Assembly: GCF_900115685.1 (NCBI RefSeq)
Contig: NZ_FOXJ01000007.1
Location: 248,001 to 312,000, forward strand
DNA from: Variovorax sp. 770b2
GTDB lineage: Bacteria > Pseudomonadota > Gammaproteobacteria > Burkholderiales > Burkholderiaceae_C
Direction: 5' to 3'
Length of the DNA stretch: 64,000 nt
Of this stretch, positions 32,675-41,737 are shown one piece after another; the stretch's first letter is position 1, and every line of letters begins with the position of its first letter. The position numbers were made by a program, and so were the translations under genes. The notes beneath the pieces were generated by a model. The model was given only the letters and a program-made list of their open reading frames with translations, made no database searches and was not told the DNA's origin.

Positions 32675-34737
32675 TGCCGCAACCGACTCCACTCCACTTT
32701 CTGCGCACGGCCATGCTCTGGCTCCTGGTGGCGCTCGCACTGCCCGCCATGGCGCAGCCGCTGCCGCCCGCCGACCCCGACGACGGCGTGAGCTTTCGCG
32801 TGCTGGCCTTCCACGACGTGCGCACCAACGTGCGCGCGAGCTTCGAGACCTCGCCCGACGAGACCGCCATCGACGAACGCACGCTCGCCGAAGTGTTCGC
32901 CTGGCTGCAGTACAACGGCTACCACCCGGTCAGCGTGCAGCAGATCGTCGATGCGCGCGCCGGCGGCAAGCCGTTGCCCGCCAGGCCGGTGCTGCTGACC
33001 TTCGACGACGGCTACCGCAGCGCCTACACCAAGGTTTTCCCGCTGCTGCAGCGCTACAACTACCCGGCGGTGCTGGCTCTGGTGACGAGCTGGCTCGAAG
33101 TGCCCGAGGGCGGCCAGGTGCACTGGGGCGACAAGCCCGCGCAGCGCGACAACTTCCTGCGCTGGAGCGAGGCCGCGGAGATGGTGCGCTCCGGTCTCGT
33201 CGAGCTCGCGAGCCACAGCGATGCCATGCACACCGGCCTGCAGGCCAACCCGCAGGGCAACCTGCTGCCGGCCGCAAGCACCCACCGCTACGACCCCGCC
33301 ACCGGCCGCTACGAAGACGATGCGGCCTATGTGAAGCGCATCGAGGCGGACCTGCGCCGCAGCCGCGAAATCATCCAGGCCCGCACCGGTGCCAAGGTGC
33401 GCGCGATGGTCTGGCCCTACGGCGCGTACAACGCCGCGGCGCTGGAGGCGGCCGCGCGCGCGGGCATGCCGATCACCTTCACGCTGGACGACGGGCCGAA
33501 CGCATCCTCGGTGCCGCTCTCGCAGATCCGCCGCGCGCTGGTGGCCTACGACACCGAGGCGCCCGAATACGCCCGGCTGATGCGCAGCCCCGTGGGCGGC
33601 GAACTGCGGTCGGTGAACCGTGTCATGCACGTGGACCTGGACTATGTCTACGACGCCGACCCCGCGCAGCAGGAGCGCAATCTCTCCGCGCTGATCGAGC
33701 GCGTGGCCACGGTGCGCCCGCGTTCGGTGTTCCTGCAGGCCTATGCCGATGCCGACGGCGACGGCGTGGCCGACGCGCTCTACTTTCCGAACCGCCACCT
33801 GCCGATGCGCGCCGACCTGTTCAGCCGCGCGGCCTGGCAGCTGCGCAGCCGCGCCGGCGTGAAGGTCTACGCCTGGATGCCGGTGATGGCCTTTCGCCTG
33901 CCGGCATCGGACCCGCTCGCGACGCACACGGTGCGCACGCAGGACGGCAAGGCGCCGGCCGAGCGCTACCACCGGTTGTCGCCGTTCGATCCCGCGGTGC
34001 GGTCGCTGATCGGCGATCTCTACGAAGACCTCGGCCGCCACGCCTCTTTCGCAGGCCTGCTGTTCCACGACGACGCGATGCTCTCCGACGACGAGGACGC
34101 AAGCCCCGCCGCGCTCGCCACCTACGGCCGCTGGGGCCTGCCGGCCGACGTGGCCGCCATCCGCGCCGACCCGGCGCTGATGGCACGCTGGACCACCGCC
34201 AAGACGCGCTACCTGACCGAGTTCACGCAGGAACTCGCGGCGCGCGTCGGCGCCTGGCGGCCCGGCCTGGAGACCGCGCGCAATCTCTACGCGCGGCCGG
34301 TGCTCGAGCCCGCCGCGGAGCAGTGGTTCGCGCAGAACTACGAGGCCTCGCTCGCGGCCTACGACTACGTGGGCCTGATGGCCATGCCGCGCATGGAAGG
34401 CGAGGCCAGGGACGAGGCCGGCAGCGACGCCTGGCTCGCCCGACTGGCCCGCCGCGCCGCCGACACGCCGCGCGGCCTCGATGGCACCGTGTTCGAACTG
34501 CAGGCGCGCGACTGGCGCACCGGCAAACCCGTGCCCGACGAAGAACTGACGCGCCAATGGACGCTGCTGCAGCGCGCCGGCATCCGCCACCTGGGCTACT
34601 ACCCCGACGACTTTTTGAATGACCAGCCTTCGCTGGACGTGGTGCGCCGCGCGATCTCGGTGCGCACCCTGCTGTCGCGCCCGGTACCTCAGGAAACCCC
34701 GCCGCCGCAGGCTGCCGAACGGAGCAGCTCGCCATGA
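32674..34737 (+). CDS. pgaB: PNAG N-deacetylase
   Basis: This 687-residue protein has a signal peptide (TAMLWLLVALALPAMAQ), then a NodB-type deacetylase domain. LLTFDDGYRSAYTKVFPLL near residue 107 supplies the Asp-Asp metal and catalytic residues, SHSDAMH the histidines, and VWPYGAYN a later motif. The C-terminal half, from about residue 310, is the glycoside-hydrolase-like domain with FLQAYADADGDG and LFHDDAMLSD. It removes some N-acetyl groups from PNAG in the periplasm and helps hand the polymer to PgaA. Overlaps with pgaA and pgaC show tight operon packing. Confidence 0.94.
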   Translation: MPQPTPLHFLRTAMLWLLVALALPAMAQPLPPADPDDGVSFRVLAFHDVRTNVRASFETSPDETAIDERTLAEVFAWLQYNGYHPVSVQQIVDARAGGKPLPARPVLLTFDDGYRSAYTKVFPLLQRYNYPAVLALVTSWLEVPEGGQVHWGDKPAQRDNFLRWSEAAEMVRSGLVELASHSDAMHTGLQANPQGNLLPAASTHRYDPATGRYEDDAAYVKRIEADLRRSREIIQARTGAKVRAMVWPYGAYNAAALEAAARAGMPITFTLDDGPNASSVPLSQIRRALVAYDTEAPEYARLMRSPVGGELRSVNRVMHVDLDYVYDADPAQQERNLSALIERVATVRPRSVFLQAYADADGDGVADALYFPNRHLPMRADLFSRAAWQLRSRAGVKVYAWMPVMAFRLPASDPLATHTVRTQDGKAPAERYHRLSPFDPAVRSLIGDLYEDLGRHASFAGLLFHDDAMLSDDEDASPAALATYGRWGLPADVAAIRADPALMARWTTAKTRYLTEFTQELAARVGAWRPGLETARNLYARPVLEPAAEQWFAQNYEASLAAYDYVGLMAMPRMEGEARDEAGSDAWLARLARRAADTPRGLDGTVFELQARDWRTGKPVPDEELTRQWTLLQRAGIRHLGYYPDDFLNDQPSLDVVRRAISVRTLLSRPVPQETPPPQAAERSSSP

Positions 34738-36011
34738 ACACCCTCCAGGCCTTGGTGAACAACGTGCCTCCCCTGCTGTTCGGCTTCGTCTTCTACTACC
34801 CGTTCTTCATGGCGTACGTGTGGATGGCGGGTGGCCTCTCGCATGCGTGGGTGTTCGAGCGCCGGCACGAGGTCGGCGCCGATCCGCTCGCAAGGCTGCC
34901 CTTCCAGCCGCTGGTGACGGTGGTGGTGCCCTGCTTCAACGAGGCGCCGCACCTGCGCGAGGTGATCGAGCAGCTGATGCGCACGCACTACCCGCATTAC
35001 GAAGTGATCGCGGTGAACGACGGCAGCACCGACGGCACGGGCGAGCTGCTGGACGCGATGACTGCCGAGTACAGCCGCCTGCGCGTGATCCACAACGCCA
35101 GCAACCAGGGCAAGGCCGTGGGCCTGAACACCGCCTGCCAGCTCGCGCGCGGCGAGTACATCCTGGGCATCGACGGCGATGCGCTGGTGGACGCGGACGC
35201 CATCGCCTGGATGCTGCAGCCGATGCTCAGGTCCGAGCGCATCGGCGCGGTGACCGGCAACCCGCGCATCCGCACCCGCACCACGCTGCTCGGACGCATG
35301 CAGGTGGGCGAGTTCTCCTCGATCATCGGGCTCATCAAGCGCTCGCAGCAGCTGGTGGGCACGCTCTTCACGGTGTCGGGCGTGCTGGCGATGTTCCGCC
35401 GCCGCGCGGTGATCGACGTGGGCTTCTGGAGCCCCGACGTGTTGACCGAAGACATCGACATGAGCTGGAAGCTCCAGCTCGCCGGCTGGCGGCTGCGCTT
35501 CGAGCCGCGCGCGCTGTGCTGGATCCTGATGCCCGAGACGCTGCGCGGCCTGTGGAAGCAGCGGCTGCGCTGGGCCATTGGCGGCATCCAGACGATGCTG
35601 CGCTACACCCTGCGCATCCTCAGGCCGCGGCAGTGGCGCATGTGGCTGGTCTACACCGAGTACATGGTCAGCGTGGTGTGGGCCTACGCCATGGCGCTGG
35701 TGCTCGCGATCGGCCTCGTGCGGCCGTTTTTGCCGCAGAACTCGTCCTGGCATTCGGCGTTGCTGCCGCACTGGCAGGGCACGCTGCTGGCCATGACTTG
35801 CATCCTGCAGATGTTCCTGAGCCTGTGGATCGATCGCCGCTACGACCGCGACCTGATGCGCTATTTCGCCGGAACGATCTGGTACCCGATCGCTTTCTGG
35901 ACCATCACGATGGCGACCACCGTCATCGCCCTTCCCAATGCTCTGATACGCCGCCGCGGCAAGCGCGCGGTGTGGACGAGCCCCGACCGAGGAGTCTCCG
36001 ATGTCTCGTGA
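34734..36011 (+). CDS. pgaC: PNAG synthase, glycosyltransferase family 2
   Basis: This 425-residue inner-membrane processive glycosyltransferase has VTVVVPCFNEAPHL near residue 62, GIDGDALVDADAI near residue 143, EDIDMSW near residue 240 and KQRLRWAIGG near residue 278, which is the D, DxD, D, QxxRW set of polymerising GT2 enzymes. One helix lies at the N-terminus and several at the C-terminus. It makes the beta-1,6-GlcNAc polymer from UDP-GlcNAc together with PgaD. ATG 34734 overlaps the pgaB stop, and pgaD begins 11 bases before its end. In E. coli the PgaCD complex is activated by cyclic-di-GMP. Confidence 0.95.
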   Translation: MNTLQALVNNVPPLLFGFVFYYPFFMAYVWMAGGLSHAWVFERRHEVGADPLARLPFQPLVTVVVPCFNEAPHLREVIEQLMRTHYPHYEVIAVNDGSTDGTGELLDAMTAEYSRLRVIHNASNQGKAVGLNTACQLARGEYILGIDGDALVDADAIAWMLQPMLRSERIGAVTGNPRIRTRTTLLGRMQVGEFSSIIGLIKRSQQLVGTLFTVSGVLAMFRRRAVIDVGFWSPDVLTEDIDMSWKLQLAGWRLRFEPRALCWILMPETLRGLWKQRLRWAIGGIQTMLRYTLRILRPRQWRMWLVYTEYMVSVVWAYAMALVLAIGLVRPFLPQNSSWHSALLPHWQGTLLAMTCILQMFLSLWIDRRYDRDLMRYFAGTIWYPIAFWTITMATTVIALPNALIRRRGKRAVWTSPDRGVSDVS

Positions 36012-36585
36012 ATCCCGTGCCCATTCCTATGTCCTGCAGGCAGCCGCCCATGCCGACGCCGCGCCGCCGAAGCGACGCCGCTCGTGGGGCCAGCCCGAGG
36101 GGGACGAGCCGATCATCGATGCCGCGCGTATTTCGCTGCGCGCCTTCGGCAGCGGCCGCTCGACGCAGCGCACGCTGGCCATGTACCTGTGGCTGCGCGT
36201 GCTGCGCCCGGCGCTCACCCTGGCCATCTGGTTCTGCGCGGCCTGGTACGCCTGGCCCTATGTGCTCGGCGCGCGCTCGCAGCCCGAGGTACTGCATCTG
36301 CTGGGCCTCTATGCCGTGGTGATCGGCGTGATCCTGGGCTCGATGCTGATGATGGCGCCGCTGCGCCGCCGCCTGCACGAGCGCGAGACGCCGCCGGACC
36401 AGGAGCAGTCGTCGCTGTTCGCGCTGGCCTCCTACATCGAGGTGCCGCCCTCGCGCCTGTCGGCCTGGCAGCGCACGCGGCAACTGCTGGTGCACCACGA
36501 CCACGATGGCCAGCTGCGCGACGCGACCGACTCCGCGCCCGCAACGCTGCAGCCCGCGCCGCGCCGCGCCAACGCCAGGCGCTGA
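36001..36585 (+). CDS. pgaD: PNAG synthase accessory membrane protein
   Basis: This 194-residue protein has two transmembrane helices at about residues 70-90 and 103-123, flanked by hydrophilic tails, and lies directly after pgaC with an 11-base overlap. This fits PgaD, the small partner that binds PgaC and helps sense cyclic-di-GMP in E. coli. It is longer than the E. coli protein because of an extended N-terminal tail of about 50 residues. The assignment leans on position and topology, since PgaD sequences are poorly conserved. Confidence 0.85.
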   Translation: MSRESRAHSYVLQAAAHADAAPPKRRRSWGQPEGDEPIIDAARISLRAFGSGRSTQRTLAMYLWLRVLRPALTLAIWFCAAWYAWPYVLGARSQPEVLHLLGLYAVVIGVILGSMLMMAPLRRRLHERETPPDQEQSSLFALASYIEVPPSRLSAWQRTRQLLVHHDHDGQLRDATDSAPATLQPAPRRANARR

Positions 36586-36675
36586 GGCGCCGCGGTGGAC
36601 AGCCGCGTCCGTGCAGGGGTTTCGCGGCGGTGCTTCAATCGCTGCCGACCCACAACCCCTCCCAAGGAATTTTTC

Positions 36676-37473
36676 ATGGACCTCCAGCTCCAGGACCAGC
36701 ACGTTCTCATCACCGGCGGCAGCAAGGGCATTGGCCTCGCGTGCGCGCTGGGGTTCCTGCGCGAAGGGGCGCGCGTGAGCCTCGTCTCGCGCGACCTGCA
36801 GAACCTGGAGCAGGGCCGCAAGACGCTGGCCGAGGCGTTCGCCGGGGCCGAAGGCCGAGTCTCGGTGCATGCCGCCGACCTGAGGGACCCGCCCAGCGCC
36901 GTGGCCGCGCTCGATGCGGCCGAGAAGGCCTTCGGTGCGGTCGACGTGCTCGTCAATTCGGCCGGCGCCGCGCGCCGCACCCCGCCCGACGACCTGACGC
37001 CCACCGCCTGGCACGACGCGATGGACGCGAAGTACTTCACCTACATCCACATGATCGACCCGGTGGTCAAGCGCATGGGCCAGCGCGGCCGCGGCGCGAT
37101 CGTCAACGTGATCGGCCAGGGCGGCAAGGTCGCCAGCCCCGTGCACATGGCCGGCGGCGCGGCCAACGCGGCGCTGATGCTGGTGAGCGCCGGCATGGCG
37201 GCGGCCTACGCGGCCAAGGGCGTGCGCGTGAACGCGGTGAACCCCGGCCTCACGCTGACCGCGCGGCTGCAGGAAGGCATGAAGGCCGATGCGAAGCTGC
37301 AGGGCATCGACACCGACGAAGCGCTCAAGCGCGCCACCGCGCGGCTGCCGCTCGGGCGCATCGCGACACCGGAAGAAATCGCCAACACGGTCGTGTTCCT
37401 CGCCTCGCCGAAGGCGAGCTATGTGACGGGCGCGATCGTCGCGATGGACGGCGCGGTCACGCCGCTGATCTGA
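36676..37473 (+). CDS. Atypical SDR oxidoreductase lacking the YxxxK motif
   Basis: This 265-residue protein has the SDR dinucleotide site ITGGSKGIGLACALGF near residue 14, NSAGAARR near residue 95 and a C-terminal SPKASYVTGAIVAMDGAV typical of FabG-like proteins. Where the catalytic YxxxK should be, it reads HMAGGAANAALM: histidine replaces Tyr and Gly replaces Lys. It may not be a standard dehydrogenase. ATG 36676 follows an AAGGAA ribosome site; longer open frames lack family similarity. It follows the pga operon by 90 bases and converges with a LysR gene with no gap. Confidence 0.83.
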   Translation: MDLQLQDQHVLITGGSKGIGLACALGFLREGARVSLVSRDLQNLEQGRKTLAEAFAGAEGRVSVHAADLRDPPSAVAALDAAEKAFGAVDVLVNSAGAARRTPPDDLTPTAWHDAMDAKYFTYIHMIDPVVKRMGQRGRGAIVNVIGQGGKVASPVHMAGGAANAALMLVSAGMAAAYAAKGVRVNAVNPGLTLTARLQEGMKADAKLQGIDTDEALKRATARLPLGRIATPEEIANTVVFLASPKASYVTGAIVAMDGAVTPLI

Positions 37474-38379
37474 CTAGCCGGCCGTCAGCACCTCGAACTT
37501 CGCCGCCAGGAAATCGACCAGGGCCCGCACGCGCGCCGGCACGAAGCGCCCGCTCGGCAGCAGCGCATGCAGCGGATAGGGCTCGGTCTGCCAGTCGGTC
37601 ATGAGGTGCACCAGCCGACCGCTGCGGATGTCGTCGCGCACATCGAGCGCCGACTTCAGCGTGATGCCGTGCCCGGCCACCGCCCACTCGCGCGCGAGCG
37701 AGGCGTCATCCACGCTGCGGTTGCCGTTCACCCGCACTTCGGTCCACTGGCCGTTCTGCGCGAAGCGCCAGATGCGGTGGCGGCGCCCGCCCCGGTTGAA
37801 GATCAGGCAGTTGTGGTGCGCGAGGTCCTGCGGCGTCTTCGGCGCGGGGTGGCGGCGCAGGTACTCGGGCGATGCGGTGAGGAGCGGATTCGTCACGGCG
37901 AAGGGCCGCGCCACCAGCCGCGAGTCGGCCAGCGCGCCGTAGCGCAGCGCCACGTCGACCTCGTCGCGCATCACGTCCAGCGGCCGGTCGCCGACTGAAA
38001 GCGACAGCTGCACGCCGGCGTGCAGCGCGAGGAATTCGTCGAACCAGGGCAAGAGCGTGCTCCGCGTGAGGTCCGAGGGCGCGGCCACGCGCAGGGTGCC
38101 GACCAGTTCGCCGCGGTCGGCCGTGACCAGCGACTCGCCTTCGTCGAGCAGCTCGAAGGCGCGCACCGCGTAGTCGAGCAGCGTCTGGCCCTGCGGCGTG
38201 AGGCGCATCGCGCGCGTGGAGCGCTCGAACAGGCGCGCGCCCAGCTGCGTTTCCAGCCGCTTGAGCGTGGCGCTGGCCGCCGCGGGCGTGATGCCCAGCG
38301 CATGGGCTGCCGCCGTGAGCGTGCCGCCGCGCGCCGTCTGCACGAGCACCTGCAGGTCCGAGGTATTTTCAATTTTCAT
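37474..38379 (-). CDS. LysR-family transcription regulator
   Basis: This 301-residue protein has the LysR winged helix (LQVLVQTARGGTLTAAAHAL, then the recognition helix) in residues 9-65 and a substrate-binding domain from about residue 95. It is divergent from a quinone-reductase-like gene across an 85-base gap. TTGAAA at 38381 followed after about 18 bases by TACTTA may be the promoter of that gene. By the common LysR pattern it probably controls the divergent oxidoreductase. The inducer is not predictable. Confidence 0.92.
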   Translation of the reverse strand: MKIENTSDLQVLVQTARGGTLTAAAHALGITPAAASATLKRLETQLGARLFERSTRAMRLTPQGQTLLDYAVRAFELLDEGESLVTADRGELVGTLRVAAPSDLTRSTLLPWFDEFLALHAGVQLSLSVGDRPLDVMRDEVDVALRYGALADSRLVARPFAVTNPLLTASPEYLRRHPAPKTPQDLAHHNCLIFNRGGRRHRIWRFAQNGQWTEVRVNGNRSVDDASLAREWAVAGHGITLKSALDVRDDIRSGRLVHLMTDWQTEPYPLHALLPSGRFVPARVRALVDFLAAKFEVLTAG

Positions 38380-38464
38380 TTGAAAGTGTTGCTGTTCGAG
38401 GCCTACTTATCAAATGGCCGTTGCCATCCTACAGTTCGGGCATCGTTTCAGAAAGGTCCCCGCC

Positions 38465-39475
38465 ATGAAAGCCATCGGCTACTACCAGCCCCTTCCCATC
38501 GACAACGCCGAATCGCTGCAGGACATCGAACTGCCCGCGCCCGTCGCCGGCGCACGCGACCTGCTGGTGCGCGTGAAGGCGGTGTCGGTCAACCCGGTCG
38601 ACACCAAGGTCCGCAAGAACGCCGCGCCCGAGGCCGGGCAGGCCAAGGTGCTGGGCTGGGACGCGGTCGGCATCGTCGAGGCCATCGGCAGCGGCGTGGA
38701 GAACTTCAAGGTCGGCGACCGCGTGTACTACGCGGGCTCGATCATCCGCCCCGGCGCCAATTCGGAGCTGCACGCGGTGGACGAACGCATCGCCGCCATC
38801 GCGCCGAAGAGCCTCGATGACGCGCAGGCCGCCGCGCTGCCGCTGACCAGCATCACCGCCTACGAACTGCTGTTCGACCGCCTGCAGGTGCCCAAGGGCG
38901 GCGGCGCGGGCCAGACGCTGCTGATCACCGGCGGTGCGGGCGGCGTGGGCTCGATCCTCATCCAGCTCGCACGCCAGCTCACGCAGTTGCGCGTGATCGC
39001 CACCGCTTCGCGCCCCGAGACGCGCGAGTGGTGCCTGGCCCTTGGCGCGCATGTCGTCATCGACCATTCGAAGCCGCTCGCCGCCGAGCTCAAGGCCGCG
39101 GGCATCGGCGAAGTCGACATGGTGGCCAGCCTCACGCAGACCGAACAGCACTACGCGCAGATCATCGAGAGCCTGAAGCCCCAGGGCCAGCTCGCGGTGA
39201 TCGACGACATGAAGGTGCTGGACGCGATGCCGCTGAAGACCAAGTGCATCTCCCTGCACTGGGAAATGATGTTCGCGCGCTCGCGCTTCACCACGCCCGA
39301 CATCGCCGAGCAGGGCAAGCTGCTGGCCGAAGTGGCCGCGCTGGTCGATGCGGGCCGCGTGCGCACGACGGCGAATGCGAGCTTCGGCACCATCAACGCC
39401 GCGAATCTTCAGCGTGCGCATGCGCTCATCGAGAGCGGCAAGGCGCAGGGCAAGGTGGTGCTGGCGGGGTTCTGA
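38465..39475 (+). CDS. NADPH:quinone reductase-like zinc-type alcohol dehydrogenase family protein
   Basis: This 336-residue MDR protein has a GroES-like N-terminal domain and a Rossmann domain with ITGGAGGVGSILIQLARQ near residue 154. The zinc ligands of classical alcohol dehydrogenases are not evident, so it belongs to the quinone-reductase branch of the superfamily. It would reduce quinones or enones with NADPH. ATG 38465 is chosen over a longer frame because MKAIGYYQP is the family start. It is divergent from the LysR gene and converges with the ClC gene two bases away. Confidence 0.9.
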   Translation: MKAIGYYQPLPIDNAESLQDIELPAPVAGARDLLVRVKAVSVNPVDTKVRKNAAPEAGQAKVLGWDAVGIVEAIGSGVENFKVGDRVYYAGSIIRPGANSELHAVDERIAAIAPKSLDDAQAAALPLTSITAYELLFDRLQVPKGGGAGQTLLITGGAGGVGSILIQLARQLTQLRVIATASRPETREWCLALGAHVVIDHSKPLAAELKAAGIGEVDMVASLTQTEQHYAQIIESLKPQGQLAVIDDMKVLDAMPLKTKCISLHWEMMFARSRFTTPDIAEQGKLLAEVAALVDAGRVRTTANASFGTINAANLQRAHALIESGKAQGKVVLAGF

Positions 39476-39476
39476 T

Positions 39477-41234
39477 CTACGTGGACTGCCAGGGCAGTCC
39501 GCGCACACGCTCGCGCTTTTCTTCTTCGTCGAAATGCGCGAGCGATGGCTTGATGAGGTCGCTGCGCGCGACGAGGCCGACCAGCGCGAGCGACTGCGCA
39601 TCCTTCACCACCGGCAGTCGTTCGAGGCGGTGGCGCGCGAGGCGCGTGGCGACCACGCGGCAGTTTTCGCCCGCGAGCGCGAACAACGGTGCCGAGTCGC
39701 CGCAGGCATCGCCCACCGTTCCGACGCTGAACGCCGCGAGCATTGCACGATCGGCCATGCCGATCACCACGCTGCCGCGCAGCACCGGGTACGCGCGGTG
39801 CACCTGGTCTTCGCCGAAGTACCGCTCGAGCGCCTCGCCGACCGGTAGCGCGGCGTCGATGCTGCGCACCTCGCGCGTCATCACCTCCTCGACCGAATGG
39901 CGCTCCAGCGGATCGATGCCGTATTCGCGGTAGATGTGATAGCCGCGGCGCGCGATCTTCTCGGTGAGGATCGAGCGGCGCATGGTGAGCACCGTGAAGC
40001 CGTAGGCCACGGCCGAGGTGGTGAGCAGCGGCAGCAGCGCATTGCTGTCATGTGTGAGCCCGAAGGCGAAGATGGTGGCGGTAAGCGGCGCGCGCATCAC
40101 GCCGCCGAGCGTGGCCGCCATGCAGACCAGCGGCCACAGCATCGGGTCGTTGCCGGGCAGCACGTGCGACAGAACCGCGCCCAGGCCAGCACCCATCATC
40201 AGCAACGGCGCGAGCACGCCGCCCGAGGTCCCCGAGCCCAGAGAAATGACCCAGATCACGGCCTTCACAGCCAGCAGCGCAGCCACCACGCCAAGCGCGA
40301 GGTGGTTGTGCAGCAAGTCGCCGATGACGTCGTAGCCCACGCCCAGTGCGCGCGGCTGGAAGTAACCGCCGATGCCGACCGCCAGGCCGCCGATGGCGGG
40401 CCACCACATCCAGTGCACCGGCAGCTTGCCGAACCAGTCCTCGACCTTGTAGAGCGAGAGCGACAGCGAGGCCGACAGCGCGCCGCACAGCACGCCGGCC
40501 ACCACGCACGACAGCATGGCCAACGGGCCGGGCACGGCCGTCTGCAGCGGAAACAGCGGGCCCGCGTCCATCAGCAACGGCCGCGTGAAACCCGCCACCG
40601 CGCAGGCCACGGCCACCGGCAGCAGGCTGCGCGGACGCAACTCGAACAGCAGCAGTTCGACGGCCAGCAGCACGGCCGCCACCGGCGTGCCGAACACCGC
40701 CGTCATTCCCGCCGTGGCACCCGCCACCAGCAGCGCCTTGCGCTCGGCCGCGGTGAGGTGAAAGTGCTGCGCGATCAGCGAACCGATGGCGCCGCCGGTC
40801 ATGATGATCGGCCCCTCGGCGCCGAACGGCCCACCGCTGCCGATGACGATGCCCGAGGACAGCGGCTTGAGCAGCGCAACCTTGGGCGACATCTTGCTCT
40901 TGCCGAACAGGATCGCCTCGATGGCCTCGGGGATGCCGTGGCCGCGGATCTTGTCGGAGCCGTAGCGCGCCACCACGCCGACGATGAGCCCGCCGATCAC
41001 AGGCACCCCGATGACCCAGAGCCCCAGCGTGTTCGTGGCCGGCGAGTGATCGGCCAGCGAGAAGGTCTGGAAGAAGAACAGGTTGGTGAAGAAGCGGATC
41101 AGGTCGAGCAGCACGCGCGCGGCCACGGTGCTGATGGCACCGATGACGGCGGCCATGACGGTGATGCGCAAGAGACGCGTGTTGAGCGCGAAGTCGCCGC
41201 GTGGCGGATGGGAAGAAGAAGCCTTGGGGGTCAT
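39477..41234 (-). CDS. ClC-family chloride channel/transporter with C-terminal CBS domains
   Basis: This 585-residue protein has the three ClC selectivity-filter segments in order: GHGIPEA near residue 105, GSGGPFGAEGPIIMTGG near residue 130 with the gating glutamate in GAEGP, and GSGTSGGVLAPLL near residue 350. About twelve membrane helices are followed, after residue 430, by two CBS domains that often bind adenine nucleotides. The gating Glu is kept, so proton-coupled exchange is possible. ATG 41234 is used; an in-frame extension overlaps the MarR gene. It starts five bases after that gene's stop, so both are co-transcribed. Confidence 0.93.
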   Translation of the reverse strand: MTPKASSSHPPRGDFALNTRLLRITVMAAVIGAISTVAARVLLDLIRFFTNLFFFQTFSLADHSPATNTLGLWVIGVPVIGGLIVGVVARYGSDKIRGHGIPEAIEAILFGKSKMSPKVALLKPLSSGIVIGSGGPFGAEGPIIMTGGAIGSLIAQHFHLTAAERKALLVAGATAGMTAVFGTPVAAVLLAVELLLFELRPRSLLPVAVACAVAGFTRPLLMDAGPLFPLQTAVPGPLAMLSCVVAGVLCGALSASLSLSLYKVEDWFGKLPVHWMWWPAIGGLAVGIGGYFQPRALGVGYDVIGDLLHNHLALGVVAALLAVKAVIWVISLGSGTSGGVLAPLLMMGAGLGAVLSHVLPGNDPMLWPLVCMAATLGGVMRAPLTATIFAFGLTHDSNALLPLLTTSAVAYGFTVLTMRRSILTEKIARRGYHIYREYGIDPLERHSVEEVMTREVRSIDAALPVGEALERYFGEDQVHRAYPVLRGSVVIGMADRAMLAAFSVGTVGDACGDSAPLFALAGENCRVVATRLARHRLERLPVVKDAQSLALVGLVARSDLIKPSLAHFDEEEKRERVRGLPWQST

Positions 41235-41239
41235 GGTGC

Positions 41240-41662
41240 TCAGGGGACGTCTGGAAGATCGATCTGCGGCACGTCGAACACGCCCTTGAGCGAGCGCAGT
41301 TCCGCGCGGTGAAGCTCGGCGAGCCGCAGCAGCAGCTTTTCGCCCTTGGCGAGCAGATGCACCTCGACCTGCCTGCGGTCGGTTTCGCTGGGCCGGCGCT
41401 GCACGAGCGCGAGCGCCTCGCAGCGCGTGACGAGCGCGACCACGCCATGCGGCTGCAACTGCAGGCGCTCGGCGATCTCGCCCACCGAGGCCCACTCGCG
41501 CCCGGGCACGCCCTTGATGTGCAGCAGCACCAGGTACTGCTGCGGCGTGAGGCCTTCGCCCTGCGCGGCGCGCTCGGAGAAGCGCTCGAAGCGGCGCATC
41601 TGATAGCGAAACTGGGAGAGCGCCTCGAAGTCTTTCTTGGCGAGCTTGCGTGATGAGGCCAT
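41240..41662 (-). CDS. MarR-family transcription regulator
   Basis: This 140-residue protein has the MarR fold with a winged helix: LTPQQYLVLLHIKGVPGREW near residue 40, SVGEIAERLQLQPHGVVALV near residue 60 and the wing QRRPSETDRRQVEVHL near residue 90. ATG 41662 is selected because the residues that follow fit the family, although the frame is open further. It lies directly upstream of the ClC gene in one transcript and has a near-perfect palindrome 31 bases upstream of its start, a likely self-operator. A MarR-ClC pairing is uncommon and may link chloride or pH balance to a small-molecule signal. Confidence 0.9.
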   Translation of the reverse strand: MASSRKLAKKDFEALSQFRYQMRRFERFSERAAQGEGLTPQQYLVLLHIKGVPGREWASVGEIAERLQLQPHGVVALVTRCEALALVQRRPSETDRRQVEVHLLAKGEKLLLRLAELHRAELRSLKGVFDVPQIDLPDVP

Positions 41663-41692
41663 GGCTGGGAGGTGCAATCGGATCGGCCGTAA

Positions 41693-41713
41693 ATATATCA
41701 CTTCACGATATAT
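41693..41713. promoter_or_regulatory. Putative MarR operator
   Basis: ATATATC at 41693-41699 and GATATAT at 41707-41713 form a perfect inverted repeat with a seven-base spacer (ACTTCAC), in an AT-rich patch of an otherwise GC-rich region. It lies between the divergent MarR and acetyltransferase genes. Arm length and spacing fit a MarR dimer site, and both promoters probably overlap it. Confidence 0.6.
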
Positions 41714-41737
41714 ATGCGCTGCGACACAATCGATGGC

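Noticed and set aside
41714..41737. ATG 41714 as acetyltransferase start
   Set aside because: It directly abuts the MarR palindrome, leaving no room for a ribosome site; later ATGs suit the family N-terminus.
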